From contig QXWW01000006.1 of assembly GCA_009911185.1 (NCBI GenBank), positions 1 through 64,000 of the forward strand: a stretch of DNA of 64,000 nucleotides, written 5' to 3'. Shown here piece by piece: positions 1 through 8,933 of this stretch. The first letter of the stretch is position 1; every line of letters begins with the position of its first letter. Under the pieces are notes generated by a model, which saw only the letters and a list, made by a program, of their open reading frames with translations, searched no databases and had not been told where the DNA came from. The DNA comes from Lachnospiraceae bacterium (GTDB lineage: Bacteria > Bacillota > Clostridia > Lachnospirales > Lachnospiraceae). The translations under genes and the position numbers were made by a program.

Positions 1-434
1 TAAAATGTCATGGATGGCATCTTTGCTTATGGGTGTATCAAGAACCATCCTTGACTTTTCCTCCAGGAGACGCAGGGTCCATCGGGTCCGACCTTCAGGG
101 GGCTTTGAACAAGCCAGTTCAATGATACGTGCTTCATCCCTGCCGTCAGCCTTGCGCTTGCATTGGAATTTGGGTTACGTTTATAAGTAACGCAGGCATC
201 AAGTCTCTGCTCAATGTAATGCTTTACAATATTGGACACAGTCGCTTTACAGACGCCAAAAGCGTTGGCGATCTGCATCTGTGTCAGTTGTCTGGGGTTG
301 TTTTCATCTAACTCCAAAAGGATCTGGCACCGGCGGATAATGGATTTGGATGTATCTTTTTTATGGATGATGGCTTGCAGTTTATTAACGTCTGTTTCGG
401 ATAAAGAGATAATATATTCTCTGGGTCTTGCCAT
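1..434 (-). pseudogene. IS630-family transposase, frameshifted and cut by window edge
   Basis: The reading begins at MARPREYIISLSETD (ATG at 434) and shows the N-terminal helix-turn-helix of an IS630-type transposase (TQMQIANAFGVCKATVSNIV). The frame then drifts into nonsense after NPNSNA, while a neighbouring frame resumes the expected sequence (KRKADGRDEARIIELACSKP, then EGRTRWTLRLLEEKSRM) as far as the window edge. A single missing A near positions 191-193 explains the break. I see no classical slippery heptamer, so decay or a sequencing error is likelier than programmed frameshifting, although some IS630 relatives do use it. No clear Shine-Dalgarno sequence precedes the start. The DDE catalytic part lies outside the window. 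Confidence 0.75.
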
Positions 435-796
435 GATATCACACTTTTTTATTTTTATGATACTATACATTACCATATTTATTAACCAGACAAGATACCA
501 GTACAGCGAATATTGACTGTATTAAATTTAGCAATGGAAATGGTTCCCATAGGGAAAGTAACTTTGGATGCATCTTTTTGATACTTTTGACAGCCAGGAA
601 AATATTATATTTTCACGGTCAGAGCAGTGTACTGTCTGAATTATATCCAGAAACTCACCTGCCTCTCTGCCCGTCTGCCGCGTTGGATTTTCTGGCCGCA
701 GACACTGCTGCGCCGTTAAAAATCCGCCTTGCGGAAGAACAGATATCCTGTGAGATTTTAGCAGAATATAATCCGTACATTAGATTGGAGGATTTT
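435..796. other. Gene-poor stretch upstream of the flavodoxin lipoprotein
   Basis: No supported gene. An open frame runs from about 578 into the downstream lipoprotein, but its amino-acid sequence matches nothing I know, it lacks a ribosome binding site, and the lipoprotein signal peptide begins only at 797. It may be the tail of a decayed gene or simply open by chance. Confidence 0.5.
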
Positions 797-1522
797 ATGA
801 AAAATATAGCAGTTATTTTATTAATTGTTTTAATGTCTGTATCTTTTGCGGCCTGCGGGGACAGCAGCCAAGAAAAGAATGACAGTTCCACGCTGAAAGA
901 GGCAGGGGAAACAAAAGTTTCCAAACAGGAATCTGAGGATTCCAAAACACAGAAACCGGTTTCGGCCACAGAATCCACCAGCGTTCCGGATGAAGCCGAA
1001 AACCCAGATGGTGGCGGAGAAAATGAGAATGCGGGCGCGACAAATGTTTTAGTAGCCTACTTTTCCGCGACAAATACAACAAAAGGAGTGGCTGAATATA
1101 TGGCTGACGGGTTACGCGCCGATCTTTATGAGATTGTGCCACAGGAACCCTATACGGATGATGATTTGGACTATAACGATGACAACAGCCGCAGCACGAT
1201 GGAAATGAATGACCCGGCAGTACGTCCGGCAATTTCTGGTTCTGTTGATAACATGGATCAATATGACGTTGTGTTTATTGGTTTTCCGATTTGGTGGGAG
1301 ACCGCGCCCCGTATCATAGATACATTTATTGAAAGTTATGATTTCAGCGGTACGACGGTAATCACATTCTGTACTTCCGGCAGCAGCGGAATCGGTCCGG
1401 CATCTTCTAATTTGAAGAAGCTGTGCAAGGGGAATCCAACATGGAAAAGAGGCAGACGTTTTGATGGCGACGTATCTCAAAGTACCGTAAATAAATGGGT
1501 CGATGGATTCAGATTAAAATAA
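797..1522 (+). CDS. Flavodoxin-like lipoprotein
   Basis: Predicted 241-residue exported lipoprotein. The ATG at 797 follows TTGGAGG and begins a classic lipoprotein signal (MKNIAVILLIVLMSVSFAAC, lipobox SFAAC with Cys20). A Ser/Glu/Lys-rich linker of about 60 residues follows. The C-terminal half is a flavodoxin-4-type fold: the strand VLVAYFSATNTTKGVAEYMA contains the FMN phosphate loop, and VVFIGFPIWWETAPRIIDTF and TTVITFCTSGSSGIG match the other FMN-contacting segments of the family. Such proteins are thought to carry electrons at the outer membrane face; the partner is unknown. An in-frame upstream extension to 578 exists but would bury the signal peptide. The neighbouring region is decayed, so this may be the survivor of an accessory cluster. 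Confidence 0.85.
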   Translation: MKNIAVILLIVLMSVSFAACGDSSQEKNDSSTLKEAGETKVSKQESEDSKTQKPVSATESTSVPDEAENPDGGGENENAGATNVLVAYFSATNTTKGVAEYMADGLRADLYEIVPQEPYTDDDLDYNDDNSRSTMEMNDPAVRPAISGSVDNMDQYDVVFIGFPIWWETAPRIIDTFIESYDFSGTTVITFCTSGSSGIGPASSNLKKLCKGNPTWKRGRRFDGDVSQSTVNKWVDGFRLK

Positions 1523-1561
1523 GCCGGTTTTCGGCTACAATAAAGCCAAGGGTTTACAGGC

Positions 1562-1725
1562 GATTTTTACATAGGCGCATATGAAATGACACAGACTGAA
1601 TAGGAGGAAACAGCAAAGGACCTCCGAGTAATTTTTCGGGGATGCTCTTCCAATAGAAACGGTCTCATGGCTTGATGCAATTCATGACTGTATGTCCGTA
1701 TTGAATTTCCAAGGGCAGGCGGCAT
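1562..1725 (+). pseudogene. Remnant of a formylglycine-generating-enzyme-like (sulfatase-modifying) gene
   Basis: Three short pieces in different frames read as an FGE-sulfatase domain: DFYIGAYEMTQTE followed by a stop, then GNSKGPPSNFSG, then DALPIETVSWLDAIHDC. Family members have the order YEVTQ, NPSNFSG, LPVENVSWYDA at similar spacing. Two frame changes and an in-frame TAG within about 160 bases show that the gene is dead. Only the N-terminal half of the domain is visible; nothing resembling the C-terminal catalytic cysteines was found. This is inference from motif order; a translated profile search would settle it. Confidence 0.6.
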
Positions 1726-2052
1726 TGTTTTGAACGATTATTTTTTCTGGGGAGATAAAACGAAAGGCTTACTGAAGAAATCCGATCGCAGACGGGAACA
1801 GATTTATTTAAAATCCAAATTGGCTGTCTGCCATTTCCATGCTGATTGCGAAGCGGACTTTCAATGCCAAAAGAGAGCGGGGTGGCTAAAAACGAATTGG
1901 ATAGTCCCGTAATGGCTAAATAGCCAGAAAATATCTGTTTCTTTGTCATTTGTAAATGTCCGATAGGTGCAAATATCCTTGCCGGTAAGTCTGATTTTTT
2001 CATTGTCTGCGGAAAATGAGGTGAATGAATATGGATAATATCGCTTTTTTCT

Positions 2053-2893
2053 AATATTATTAATGTTGTTGGCAATGTAATCGGTGTATTCGTGCTGAAT
2101 GCCGGAGTTGCCGGAGTTGCATGGCCGTCGTTCTTTGCCCGGACATTTTCAGGGCGGCCGTTACTGTGCTGTGCTTCCAGAAGAAAAGCGGCGTTGCCTA
2201 TCGTTTCTGCTGGATTTTTAGATGGAAAGCCAAGCTGATGAAAAGCATTTTAAATATAGCGGTTCCCAACGGTGCAGAAAATGGCATTTTTCAGTTAGTC
2301 AAAGTGGATCTCTCAAGCATTGTGGCGCTTTTTGGAACCTATCAGATTGCGGCAAACGGAGTGGCGCAAAGCATATGGTCTTTGGCTGCGCTGGCAGGGG
2401 TTGCCATGGGACCGGCGTTTATTACGGTAATCGGGCAATGTATGGGAAGCAGGGACACCAAGGCGGCGGAATATTATTTTAAAAAGCTTACGAAAATGAC
2501 ACTGTTGATTTCATCTGCATGGAACTTATTTGTGTTCCTGTTAACGTCGCTTTTCCTTAAATTTTACGCTTTAGATTTGAGAACAAAACAGCTTGTTATC
2601 TGGCTGGTACTGATTCATAATGTATTAATGCCATTGTTTTTCCATTTTCCGGTGCGTTATGTAATGGACTCAGGGCATCAGGGGACGTAAAGTATACGAT
2701 GTATGTTTCCATCTTATCTACGATTGCTGTCCGCCTGTTCTTGTCGTATATTTTAGGTATTGTACTGGAAATGGGAGTAATAGGAATTGCAGTGGCAATG
2801 GTATGTGATTGGATATTGCGGGCGGTTATTTTTGTATGTAGAGAAAAATCAGGGAAATGGAAAGAATTTCAAGGGATTTCTGCCTATGTATAA
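2053..2893 (+). pseudogene. MATE-family efflux transporter, multiply frameshifted
   Basis: The C-terminal half of a multidrug and toxin extrusion transporter is spread over three frames. Frame one (from 2053) gives NIINVVGNVIGVFVLNAGV, typical of the MATE mid-protein segment. A second frame (about 2150-2660) gives MKSILNIAVPNGAENGIFQL and IAANGVAQSIWSLAALAGVA. A third (about 2655-2893) gives NGLRASGDVKYTMYVSI and the last membrane helices. The segments line up in normal MATE order, so at least two frameshifts have occurred. The N-terminal half, expected upstream of 2050, is not recognisable. These transporters export drugs or organic cations using Na+ or H+ gradients; this copy should be non-functional. 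Confidence 0.85.
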
Positions 2894-3290
2894 CGAAAAT
2901 GAAATCTTTGATATATTTACACAGAATAAAAAAAGCAACCATTCTGCAGGTTCCGCAGAGGACGCCCCGGTGAAAATGGAAGCAATGAGTGGCTGGAGCA
3001 GGTAGCTGATGAACAATATAGTAATTGCAGATAGTATATTAATAAAAAGTATAGAACTATAATTATGGATGAAGGTTATATGATGACAAATAACGCTGAG
3101 GAGGAAAAGCAGGCGCTTAAAAAGATTGCGGAAAAATAGGGCTTGCTGAAAAACCCGAACCCGCATCAGGAACGGAAATAGAAAAATACAAATCAGGATT
3201 TGGGGAGGATTTTTGTATCGAAACCAGACAGACTGCCGGGCGAATACAATCAACCGTAAGTGGAATATGCTTAATTCAACGGATAGTTCG
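2894..3290. other. Decayed intergenic region, no recognisable gene
   Basis: Only very short open frames are present, for example one starting at 3065 that reads MDEGYMMTNNAEEEKQALKK before a stop. None has a ribosome binding site with a plausible coding length. It probably belongs to the same degenerating accessory zone as the MATE remnant. Confidence 0.5.
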
Positions 3291-3319
3291 TTTATTATGA
3301 CACGGTTTTCCAGTATAAT
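3291..3319 (+). promoter_or_regulatory. Sigma-A-type promoter of the XRE regulator
   Basis: TTTATT at 3291-3296 and TATAAT at 3314-3319 are separated by 17 bases, just upstream of a GGAGG ribosome binding site for the 3345 gene. Confidence 0.6.
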
Positions 3320-3344
3320 ATGAACAGAAAGGAGGTTTTCGGAG

Positions 3345-3818
3345 ATGAATCAGAATGAGATAGGAAGATTTATTGCGTCCTGTCGTAAAGAAAAAGGATT
3401 GACACAAGTGCAGCTTGCAGAACAGTTGAATATTACGAATCGCGCAGTATCCAAATGGGAAACCGGAAAGAGTATTCCGGATGTGTCAATCATGATAAAA
3501 CTATGTGATATTTTAGGGATAACCGTAAATGAACTATTAAGCGGAGAAAGGATTGCTATGGAGGATTATAAAGCAAAGGCGGAGGAAAATATGCTTTTAT
3601 TACAAGAAAAGAAAGCAAAGGCAGAAAAAAGTTTTCGACGATTGGAAAAGGTTTGGCTGGTGGTTGCAGTATTGCTTACGCCAATTCATTTTGCCATTAA
3701 TTATTATTTCCCTGATAATAATGGAACAGGAATTGGTTTGGTTATACTTTTTATCGGATTGATTCTGTATACAGTCCATTTTTGGCAGCATTATGTAATA
3801 GAAATCAGATTGAAGTAA
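3345..3818 (+). CDS. XRE-family regulator with C-terminal membrane helices
   Basis: 157 residues. Residues about 5-65 form a Cro/C1-type helix-turn-helix (LTQVQLAEQLNITNRAVSKW, then PDVSIMIKLCDILGITVNELL), a DNA-binding domain common in Firmicutes. A short charged coiled-coil linker (about 75-100) leads to two hydrophobic helices (VWLVVAVLLTPIHFAINYYF and GIGLVILFIGLILYTVHF), so the protein is probably membrane-anchored. This layout is frequent in clostridial regulators next to transporter or toxin-immunity genes; the natural target here may have been the decayed MATE exporter upstream, but that is inference. The start follows AAAGGAGG at good spacing. No obvious operator was identified. Confidence 0.88.
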   Translation: MNQNEIGRFIASCRKEKGLTQVQLAEQLNITNRAVSKWETGKSIPDVSIMIKLCDILGITVNELLSGERIAMEDYKAKAEENMLLLQEKKAKAEKSFRRLEKVWLVVAVLLTPIHFAINYYFPDNNGTGIGLVILFIGLILYTVHFWQHYVIEIRLK

Positions 3819-3997
3819 ACAGATTTTTATTGGGAAAGTTCTCGTTTGTTGAATTAATAGCAGTCTCAGCCGAGACAGTCAGCAGTCGGGATGAACGGTG
3901 CATAAATGTGTCTTCGTTGTCCATGCGATGCTGCGGGCAGACTGAGAGCCTCCGGCGGCGGGAAATCAGAAATTTATCTTGAATTTTTAAAATATTT

Positions 3998-4117
3998 ATG
4001 CTACGATATTTTAAAACAGGTGAGCGGGAAGAAACTCTGACGGTAAACCTGACATATCAGAAAGAAAAGTCCGGACCACAAGGATACCTGAAGGGAACGG
4101 TGCAGCATATCATGTAA
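3998..4117 (+). other. Possible gene-tail remnant (39 codons)
   Basis: An open frame starting MLRYFKTGEREETLTVNL has amino-acid content that looks protein-like and ends GYLKGTVQHIM, but there is no ribosome binding site and I do not recognise it. It may be the 3' scrap of a lost gene. The rest of the 3819-4368 interval shows only the terminator at 4180 and no further gene. Confidence 0.25.
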
Positions 4118-4179
4118 TGAGATATATAAAGATCGGCATATCCCAAAATCGGGGAATGTTTTGGCAGATAGATACGGCT

Positions 4180-4216
4180 GACCCTGTACCAGAAGGTACA
4201 GGGTCTTTATTCTTTT
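4180..4216 (+). terminator. Intrinsic terminator
   Basis: A perfect 11-bp stem (GACCCTGTACC / GGTACAGGGTC) with an AGAA loop is followed by TTTATTCTTTT. It insulates hydE from upstream transcription. Confidence 0.85.
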
Positions 4217-4368
4217 ATAGATATAGATTTGAATGTCAAAAGGGTGCAATGTCCCGCTCAATAGTCTATATTGTCTTGCGGCATGTTTGTAACAACAATA
4301 TGGTATGAGTGTAGCGCCAAAAGTGCTTTTGACACCCGAAACCTGTCAAATAAAAACACGGAGGCTAT

Positions 4369-5439
4369 ATGAATCGGACAAAACAATTAATTGACAAACT
4401 GGAAAAAACATCCAGGCTTACCAAAGAGGAATGGATTGCCCTGATTCAGGACAGAAACCAGGCTGCGGCACAGTATCTCTTTGAACGTGCAAGGTACTGG
4501 CAGCATAAATATTTTGGAAACCGGATTTATACCAGGGGGCTGATAGAGTTTACCAATTATTGTAAAAACGATTGTTATTATTGCGGAATCCGCAGAAGCA
4601 ACAGACAGGCGGTAAGATATCGTCTGACGAAGGAACAGATTATGGAATGCTGCGGCAGCGGTTACGAGCTGGGATTTCGAACTTTTGTGCTCCAGGGGGG
4701 CGAGGATGGTTGGTTTACCCAGGAGAAGCTTTTGGAAATTGTCCGGGCAATTAAGAAAGAGTACCCAGACTGTGCGCTTACTCTTTCTTTAGGAGAACGC
4801 TCCAAAGAGAGCTATGAAGAATTATTCCGTGCGGGAGCCGACCGTTATCTGCTGCGGCATGAGACGGCTGACAGGCAGCATTACCGAAGACTTCACCCAC
4901 CTGAATTGTCAGCAGAAAACCGCAGGCAATGTCTTTGGGATTTGAAGGAAATCGGTTATCAGACAGGCACGGGTTTTATGGTGGGAAGCCCTGGACAGAC
5001 ACCGGAACATCTGGCGGAGGATATGCTGTTTATTCGTGAATTGGAGCCGCATATGGCAGGGATCGGTCCCTTTGTGCCGCATCATGAAACTCCTTTCTCC
5101 CAGGAAGCGGGAGGAACCGTGGAACTGACTCTGTTTATGATTGGATTGCTGCGGGTTATGCTGCCCAATCTTTTGCTTCCGGCGACAACTGCTCTGGGCA
5201 CTATCGATCCGCAGGGCAGGGAAAAGGGAATCCAGGCGGGAGCAAATGTGGTTATGCCGAATCTCTCCCCAACCTCTGTGCGTAAAAAATATGAACTGTA
5301 CGATAATAAAATCTGTACTGGGGACGAGGCCGCAGAGTGCAGGAATTGTCTGAGTAAAAGAATGAAAAATATTGGATATGAGCTGGTTTCAGACCGTGGC
5401 GACTACCGCGGCCGAAAAAAGGAGGAAAATCATGTATAA
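4369..5439 (+). CDS. hydE: [FeFe]-hydrogenase maturase HydE (radical SAM)
   Basis: 356 residues, the normal HydE length. HydE is a cytoplasmic radical-SAM enzyme that acts with HydG and HydF to build the 2Fe subcluster of the hydrogenase H-cluster. The radical-SAM CX3CX2C motif is visible as CKNDCYYC (C65, C69, C72), after the typical lead-in RIYTRGLIEFTNYC. The family features LQGGEDGWFT, SLGERSKESYEELFRAGADR and LRHETAD follow, with GTGFMVGSPGQT and GIGPFVPHHETPF later in the barrel. The ATG is preceded by CGGAGG. The gene overlaps hydG by 8 bases, implying translational coupling. Biotin synthase and methylornithine synthase PylB are relatives, but the direct hydG overlap decides the call. 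No hydF or hydrogenase gene lies in the window. Confidence 0.93.
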   Translation: MNRTKQLIDKLEKTSRLTKEEWIALIQDRNQAAAQYLFERARYWQHKYFGNRIYTRGLIEFTNYCKNDCYYCGIRRSNRQAVRYRLTKEQIMECCGSGYELGFRTFVLQGGEDGWFTQEKLLEIVRAIKKEYPDCALTLSLGERSKESYEELFRAGADRYLLRHETADRQHYRRLHPPELSAENRRQCLWDLKEIGYQTGTGFMVGSPGQTPEHLAEDMLFIRELEPHMAGIGPFVPHHETPFSQEAGGTVELTLFMIGLLRVMLPNLLLPATTALGTIDPQGREKGIQAGANVVMPNLSPTSVRKKYELYDNKICTGDEAAECRNCLSKRMKNIGYELVSDRGDYRGRKKEENHV

Positions 5440-6850
5440 CGTAATGTCACCCAAAGCCGAGGAGTTTATCAGCCACGAAGAAGTTTTGGCGTCTCTGGCG
5501 TATGCGCAGCAAAATAAGAATAACAGAGAGTTGATTGACCAAATCCTGGAAAAAGCAAGAGAGCGTAAAGGTCTGTCCCACCGGGAGGCGGCGGTGCTGC
5601 TTGATTGTGAGCTGGAGGATAAAAATCAGGAAATATATGCGCTTGCAGAACAGATTAAAAAAGATTTTTATGGTAACCGCATCGTAATGTTTGCGCCATT
5701 GTATTTATCTAATTATTGTATCAATGGCTGCGAGTATTGTCCTTACCATCTGAAGAACAAACATATTGCCAGAAAAAAACTGACACAGGAAGAAATTGTC
5801 AAAGAGGTTACAGCGTTGCAGGATATGGGGCATAAGCGTCTGGCTTTGGAAGCAGGAGAAGATCCGGTAAATAATCCTATCGAATATATTCTGGAATGTA
5901 TTCAGACAATTTATGGCATTAAACATAAAAATGGGGCGATCCGCCGTGTTAATGTAAATATTGCTGCAACTACCATAGAAAATTACCGGAAATTAAAAGA
6001 AGCGGGAATCGGTACTTATATTTTGTTTCAGGAAACGTATAACAAGGAATCTTATGAAAAGCTGCATCCCACAGGACCGAAACATGACTATGCCTATCAT
6101 ACAGAAGCCATGGACCGCGCTATGGATGGGGGCATAGATGACGTGGGGCTGGGCGTATTGTTTGGATTGAACAATTACCAGTATGATTTTACCGGAATCC
6201 TTATGCATGCAGAACATTTAGAGGCATACAAAGGAGTAGGCCCCCATACTATCAGCGTACCTCGTCTGCGCCGTGCGGATGATATTGACCCGGACGTATT
6301 TGACAATGGTATTTCGGATGAAATTTTTGCCAAGATTGTGGCGTGTATTCGGATTGCCGTCCCTTATACGGGTATGATTGTGTCAACCAGAGAGAGTCAG
6401 GCATGCCGGGAAAAGGTGCTTCATTTAGGGATTTCACAGATTAGCGGCGCTTCCAGAACCAGCGTGGGCGGATATGCGCAGCCAGAACCAGAAGAAGAAA
6501 ATTCAGCGCAGTTTGATGTCAGTGATAACCGTACCCTGGATGAAGTGGTAAAATGGCTGATGGAAATGGATTATGTGCCCAGCTTCTGTACTGCATGTTA
6601 CCGGGAGGGCAGAACCGGAGACCGTTTCATGACATTGTTAAAAAGCGGGCAGATTGTAAATTGCTGCCACCCCAATGCCCTGATGACATTGAAGGAATAT
6701 CTGGAGGATTACGCATCAGAGGAAACCAGAGAGGTGGGCGACAAGTTGATTGAAAAGGAATTGGATGTTATTACGAATCCCAGGGTAAAAGAGAAGGTCA
6801 TTGATTACCTTGCCAATATCCACAAAGGAGAACGTGACTTCCGGTTCTGA
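5432..6850 (+). CDS. hydG: [FeFe]-hydrogenase maturase HydG (tyrosine lyase, radical SAM)
   Basis: 472 residues. HydG cleaves tyrosine to p-cresol and dehydroglycine and makes the CO and cyanide ligands of the H-cluster on an auxiliary iron-sulfur cluster. The radical-SAM motif is CINGCEYC (C96, C100, C103). The C-terminal CTACYREGRTGDRF motif and the downstream CC pair give the CX2CX22C arrangement that binds the auxiliary cluster and separates HydG from the thiamine enzyme ThiH. I chose the ATG at 5432 because AAAAAGGAGG lies just upstream; a longer in-frame start at 5372 would run deep into hydE. The gene is translationally coupled to hydE and followed by a terminator. Confidence 0.95.
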   Translation: MYNVMSPKAEEFISHEEVLASLAYAQQNKNNRELIDQILEKARERKGLSHREAAVLLDCELEDKNQEIYALAEQIKKDFYGNRIVMFAPLYLSNYCINGCEYCPYHLKNKHIARKKLTQEEIVKEVTALQDMGHKRLALEAGEDPVNNPIEYILECIQTIYGIKHKNGAIRRVNVNIAATTIENYRKLKEAGIGTYILFQETYNKESYEKLHPTGPKHDYAYHTEAMDRAMDGGIDDVGLGVLFGLNNYQYDFTGILMHAEHLEAYKGVGPHTISVPRLRRADDIDPDVFDNGISDEIFAKIVACIRIAVPYTGMIVSTRESQACREKVLHLGISQISGASRTSVGGYAQPEPEEENSAQFDVSDNRTLDEVVKWLMEMDYVPSFCTACYREGRTGDRFMTLLKSGQIVNCCHPNALMTLKEYLEDYASEETREVGDKLIEKELDVITNPRVKEKVIDYLANIHKGERDFRF

Positions 6851-6885
6851 TACATGCAATTATTTATATGAGCATCTGATAATAT

Positions 6886-6932
6886 GAAGAACATGATGAC
6901 AGATTTTATTCTGCGTCATGTTCTTTATTAAT
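6886..6932 (+). terminator. Terminator-like hairpin after hydG
   Basis: AAGAACATGATGACAGA pairs with TCTGCGTCATGTTCTT with one bulge, followed by the weak tract TATTAATTTG. Confidence 0.6.
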
Positions 6933-7117
6933 TTGCGGCAACATTGGTCTAGGAAAGAAATGGGAACCATACCTGCCGTCTATGGTATCAGCAGTAAAAA
7001 GTGCCGACAGAAAAGCGTAAGGCAGATATAAAACGGCTGCAGGATTCGGACAAGCGGTATTTTACAACGAAAAAAAGTCTTTTCAGGTATATTTTCTTCT
7101 CTGGCGGAATCAGGATT

Positions 7118-7124
7118 CCGATAA
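7118..7124 (+). promoter_or_regulatory. Possible sigma-D-like -10 element (CCGATAA)
   Basis: CCGATAA, within GATTCCGATAAATC, resembles the -10 box of flagellar sigma-D promoters and lies about 30 bases upstream of the flagellum-associated 7153 gene. No TAAA -35 element sits at the expected distance, so the call is weak. Nothing else was recognised between 6933 and 7152. Confidence 0.25.
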
Positions 7125-7152
7125 ATCAATAAAATGTGAAGGAGGAATGATA

Positions 7153-7884
7153 ATGAAAATTAGTGGAATAGGCGTGCAGGCGAATCCGATAAGCGGTTTG
7201 CAGGGAATGGATCAGGCGAGTAAAAATATTCAGAGGCAGATTTCAGAAAAGCAGAAACAACTGCAGGAACTTTCTGCAAATGATGAAATAGCTGTGGAAG
7301 AAAAGATGAAAAAACGCCAGGAAATTCAGAAAGAGATAACAGACTTAAATTGTCAGCTCCGACAGCATCAGATTGAGCAGAGAAAGGAAAAACAGCAGGT
7401 AAAAGGGGCCTCTATGGAGGATATGTTAGGGGACGGCAAGAAGACGGAGGGGCCTGAGAATCGATCCGGGCATACGAAGACCGCAGGAATATCCCAGGAC
7501 AATATGAAGACTATGCTGACGGCAGACGCCGCCATACAGCAGGCAAAAGTTTATGGCGGCGCGGCCTCTGATCTGCAAGGCAAAACTGCAGTCCTGGAGA
7601 TTGAGATTAAGCAGGATGCAGCCAGAGGCGGCAATGTAGAACAGAAGCAGGAAGAACTTGCAAAGGCAGAGGCCAAAGCGCAGAATGCAGTGTCCGCTCA
7701 GATTTCGGAACTGGCAGAGGCCAATAATACTGCCAATTCAGCTTCTGAGGAAGTTGATGAGAAAGAAAACGAGCAGGAAAATAAGCAGCCAAAACCAGGA
7801 CGGCCGCAAGAAGACAACGCTGCGGCGTCTCAAAAAGAGCAAGCATTGCCGGAGGGTTATACACCGGTTGACATGCAGTTGTAG
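7153..7884 (+). CDS. FlxA-like coiled-coil protein
   Basis: 243 residues. The N-terminus (MKISGIGVQANPISGLQ) is followed by a long Glu/Lys/Gln coiled coil (about 20-90) of the FlxA-like type: residues SKNIQRQISEKQKQLQELS and EEKMKKRQEIQKEITDLNCQ. A second Ala/Glu-rich helical stretch occupies about 120-190, and the tail is acidic and disordered. FlxA-like proteins are small flagellum-linked proteins of unknown biochemical role. The ATG at 7153 is preferred over the one at 7147 because only it leaves proper spacing from GGAGG at 7141. It is followed 11 bases later by a FliD-like gene, so the pair is probably one operon. Confidence 0.6.
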   Translation: MKISGIGVQANPISGLQGMDQASKNIQRQISEKQKQLQELSANDEIAVEEKMKKRQEIQKEITDLNCQLRQHQIEQRKEKQQVKGASMEDMLGDGKKTEGPENRSGHTKTAGISQDNMKTMLTADAAIQQAKVYGGAASDLQGKTAVLEIEIKQDAARGGNVEQKQEELAKAEAKAQNAVSAQISELAEANNTANSASEEVDEKENEQENKQPKPGRPQEDNAAASQKEQALPEGYTPVDMQL

Positions 7885-7895
7885 GAGGTGAAATT

Positions 7896-8753
7896 ATGTC
7901 AAAAATTAACAGCGGCAATGATTATTGCTATGAAGAGTATCGTTACAATAATTACCAGAATTACGGCAATAGAAGGGAAACAGGAAGCAATGAGGCGTCA
8001 TTATTTTTGGACGCCGCAGGACAGACCGCTGGCACGGCAAATACTTTTAGCCTGTCGGATTATGCGTCAATCAAAAACGGCAGTTATGGAAAACTGTTAA
8101 AGTCATACTATGCCAGGCAGAAAGCGGACGGGGTGTCCCAGCGGGGAGACAGCGCGCAGCGTCTTGCGCTAATCAAATCGAGCGCAGATGCTTTAAAGAA
8201 GTCGGCGGACGCTCTCAAGCAGTCCTCTTTGTGGGAGAAGAAAAAAATAAAAACGAAAGATGAAAAGACCGGAGAAGAGACAGAAAAAGAGGATTATGAC
8301 TGGAAAGCGATTACCAAAGCGGTAAAATCCTTTGTGGAAAATTATAATGACCTGGTGGAGCAGACCGGGGAATCGGATACGAAAAATATCCTGCGCAATG
8401 CATCCTGGATGACGAATATGACGGATAAGACAAAAAGTCTGTTGGCGAAGGCGGGGATTACAATTGGCAAGGGCAACAAACTGGAACTTGATGAGGAGGA
8501 ATTAAAGGAAGCGGATATCAGCGTCTTAAAATCGATATTTACAGGTTCTTATTCTTTCGGGGATCAGATAGGCGGCAAGGCGGTCAGCATCAGTAACGCC
8601 TCGGCAAGGGCAAAGGCCGTAAACACCAGTAAAAACGCGACTTATACCAGGAGCGGGACTTATACGGGAGGGTATAGCAGAACAGAGAGAAACCGTAAAG
8701 AGGAAAAGGATTCTGAGCGGAAAACAGAATCTTCATCTTCTCAAAAAGATTAA
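7896..8753 (+). CDS. FliD-like (flagellar cap-related) protein, short
   Basis: 285 residues. The central part reads like the C-terminal region of the filament cap FliD: a conserved block around KAITKAVKSFVENYNDLVEQ, followed by NASWMTNMTDKTKSLLAKAG and ITIGKGNKLELDEEELKEAD, as FliD proteins have near their C-terminal coiled coil. It is much shorter than true FliD (usually over 450 residues) and lacks the N-terminal part. The C-terminus is a Ser/Lys/Glu-rich tail. No signal peptide is present, fitting flagellar type III export. The ribosome binding site is TAGGAGGTG. It may be a non-canonical cap- or filament-associated protein; I am confident of the similarity but not of the function. Confidence 0.6.
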   Translation: MSKINSGNDYCYEEYRYNNYQNYGNRRETGSNEASLFLDAAGQTAGTANTFSLSDYASIKNGSYGKLLKSYYARQKADGVSQRGDSAQRLALIKSSADALKKSADALKQSSLWEKKKIKTKDEKTGEETEKEDYDWKAITKAVKSFVENYNDLVEQTGESDTKNILRNASWMTNMTDKTKSLLAKAGITIGKGNKLELDEEELKEADISVLKSIFTGSYSFGDQIGGKAVSISNASARAKAVNTSKNATYTRSGTYTGGYSRTERNRKEEKDSERKTESSSSQKD

Positions 8754-8787
8754 GAAACTGCCTTAATCCTTACGTGAAATAATGAAC

Positions 8788-8840
8788 CTGCAAAGGGATA
8801 TTTCAATGCATTTTTATTGAAATATCCCTTTGCAGTTCTA
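8788..8840 (+). terminator. Strong intrinsic terminator
   Basis: A 20-bp perfect stem (CTGCAAAGGGATATTTCAAT and its complement) around GCATTTTT is followed by TTCTAATT. The A/T-rich flanks could allow termination in either direction. Confidence 0.75.
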
Positions 8841-8904
8841 ATTGACAGGATCGTCTTTTTCCGTTATGAATAATTGCGGAATTGCTCATAAAATGGAAAT
8901 CTTC

Positions 8905-8933
8905 TTGCCATGACAACAGGCTTTGGCTATAAT
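8905..8933 (+). promoter_or_regulatory. Sigma-A promoter of the 9027 gene
   Basis: TTGCCA (8905-8910), a 17-base spacer, then TATAAT (8928-8933). Confidence 0.75.

Noticed and set aside
191-193. Programmed -1 frameshift in the IS630 transposase
   Set aside because: No X-XXY-YYZ slippery heptamer or stimulatory hairpin seen at the break.
4329-4356. TTGACA with TAAAAA upstream of hydE
   Set aside because: Spacing is 16 and the start codon is only 13 bases past the -10, leaving no space for the ribosome binding site in the leader.
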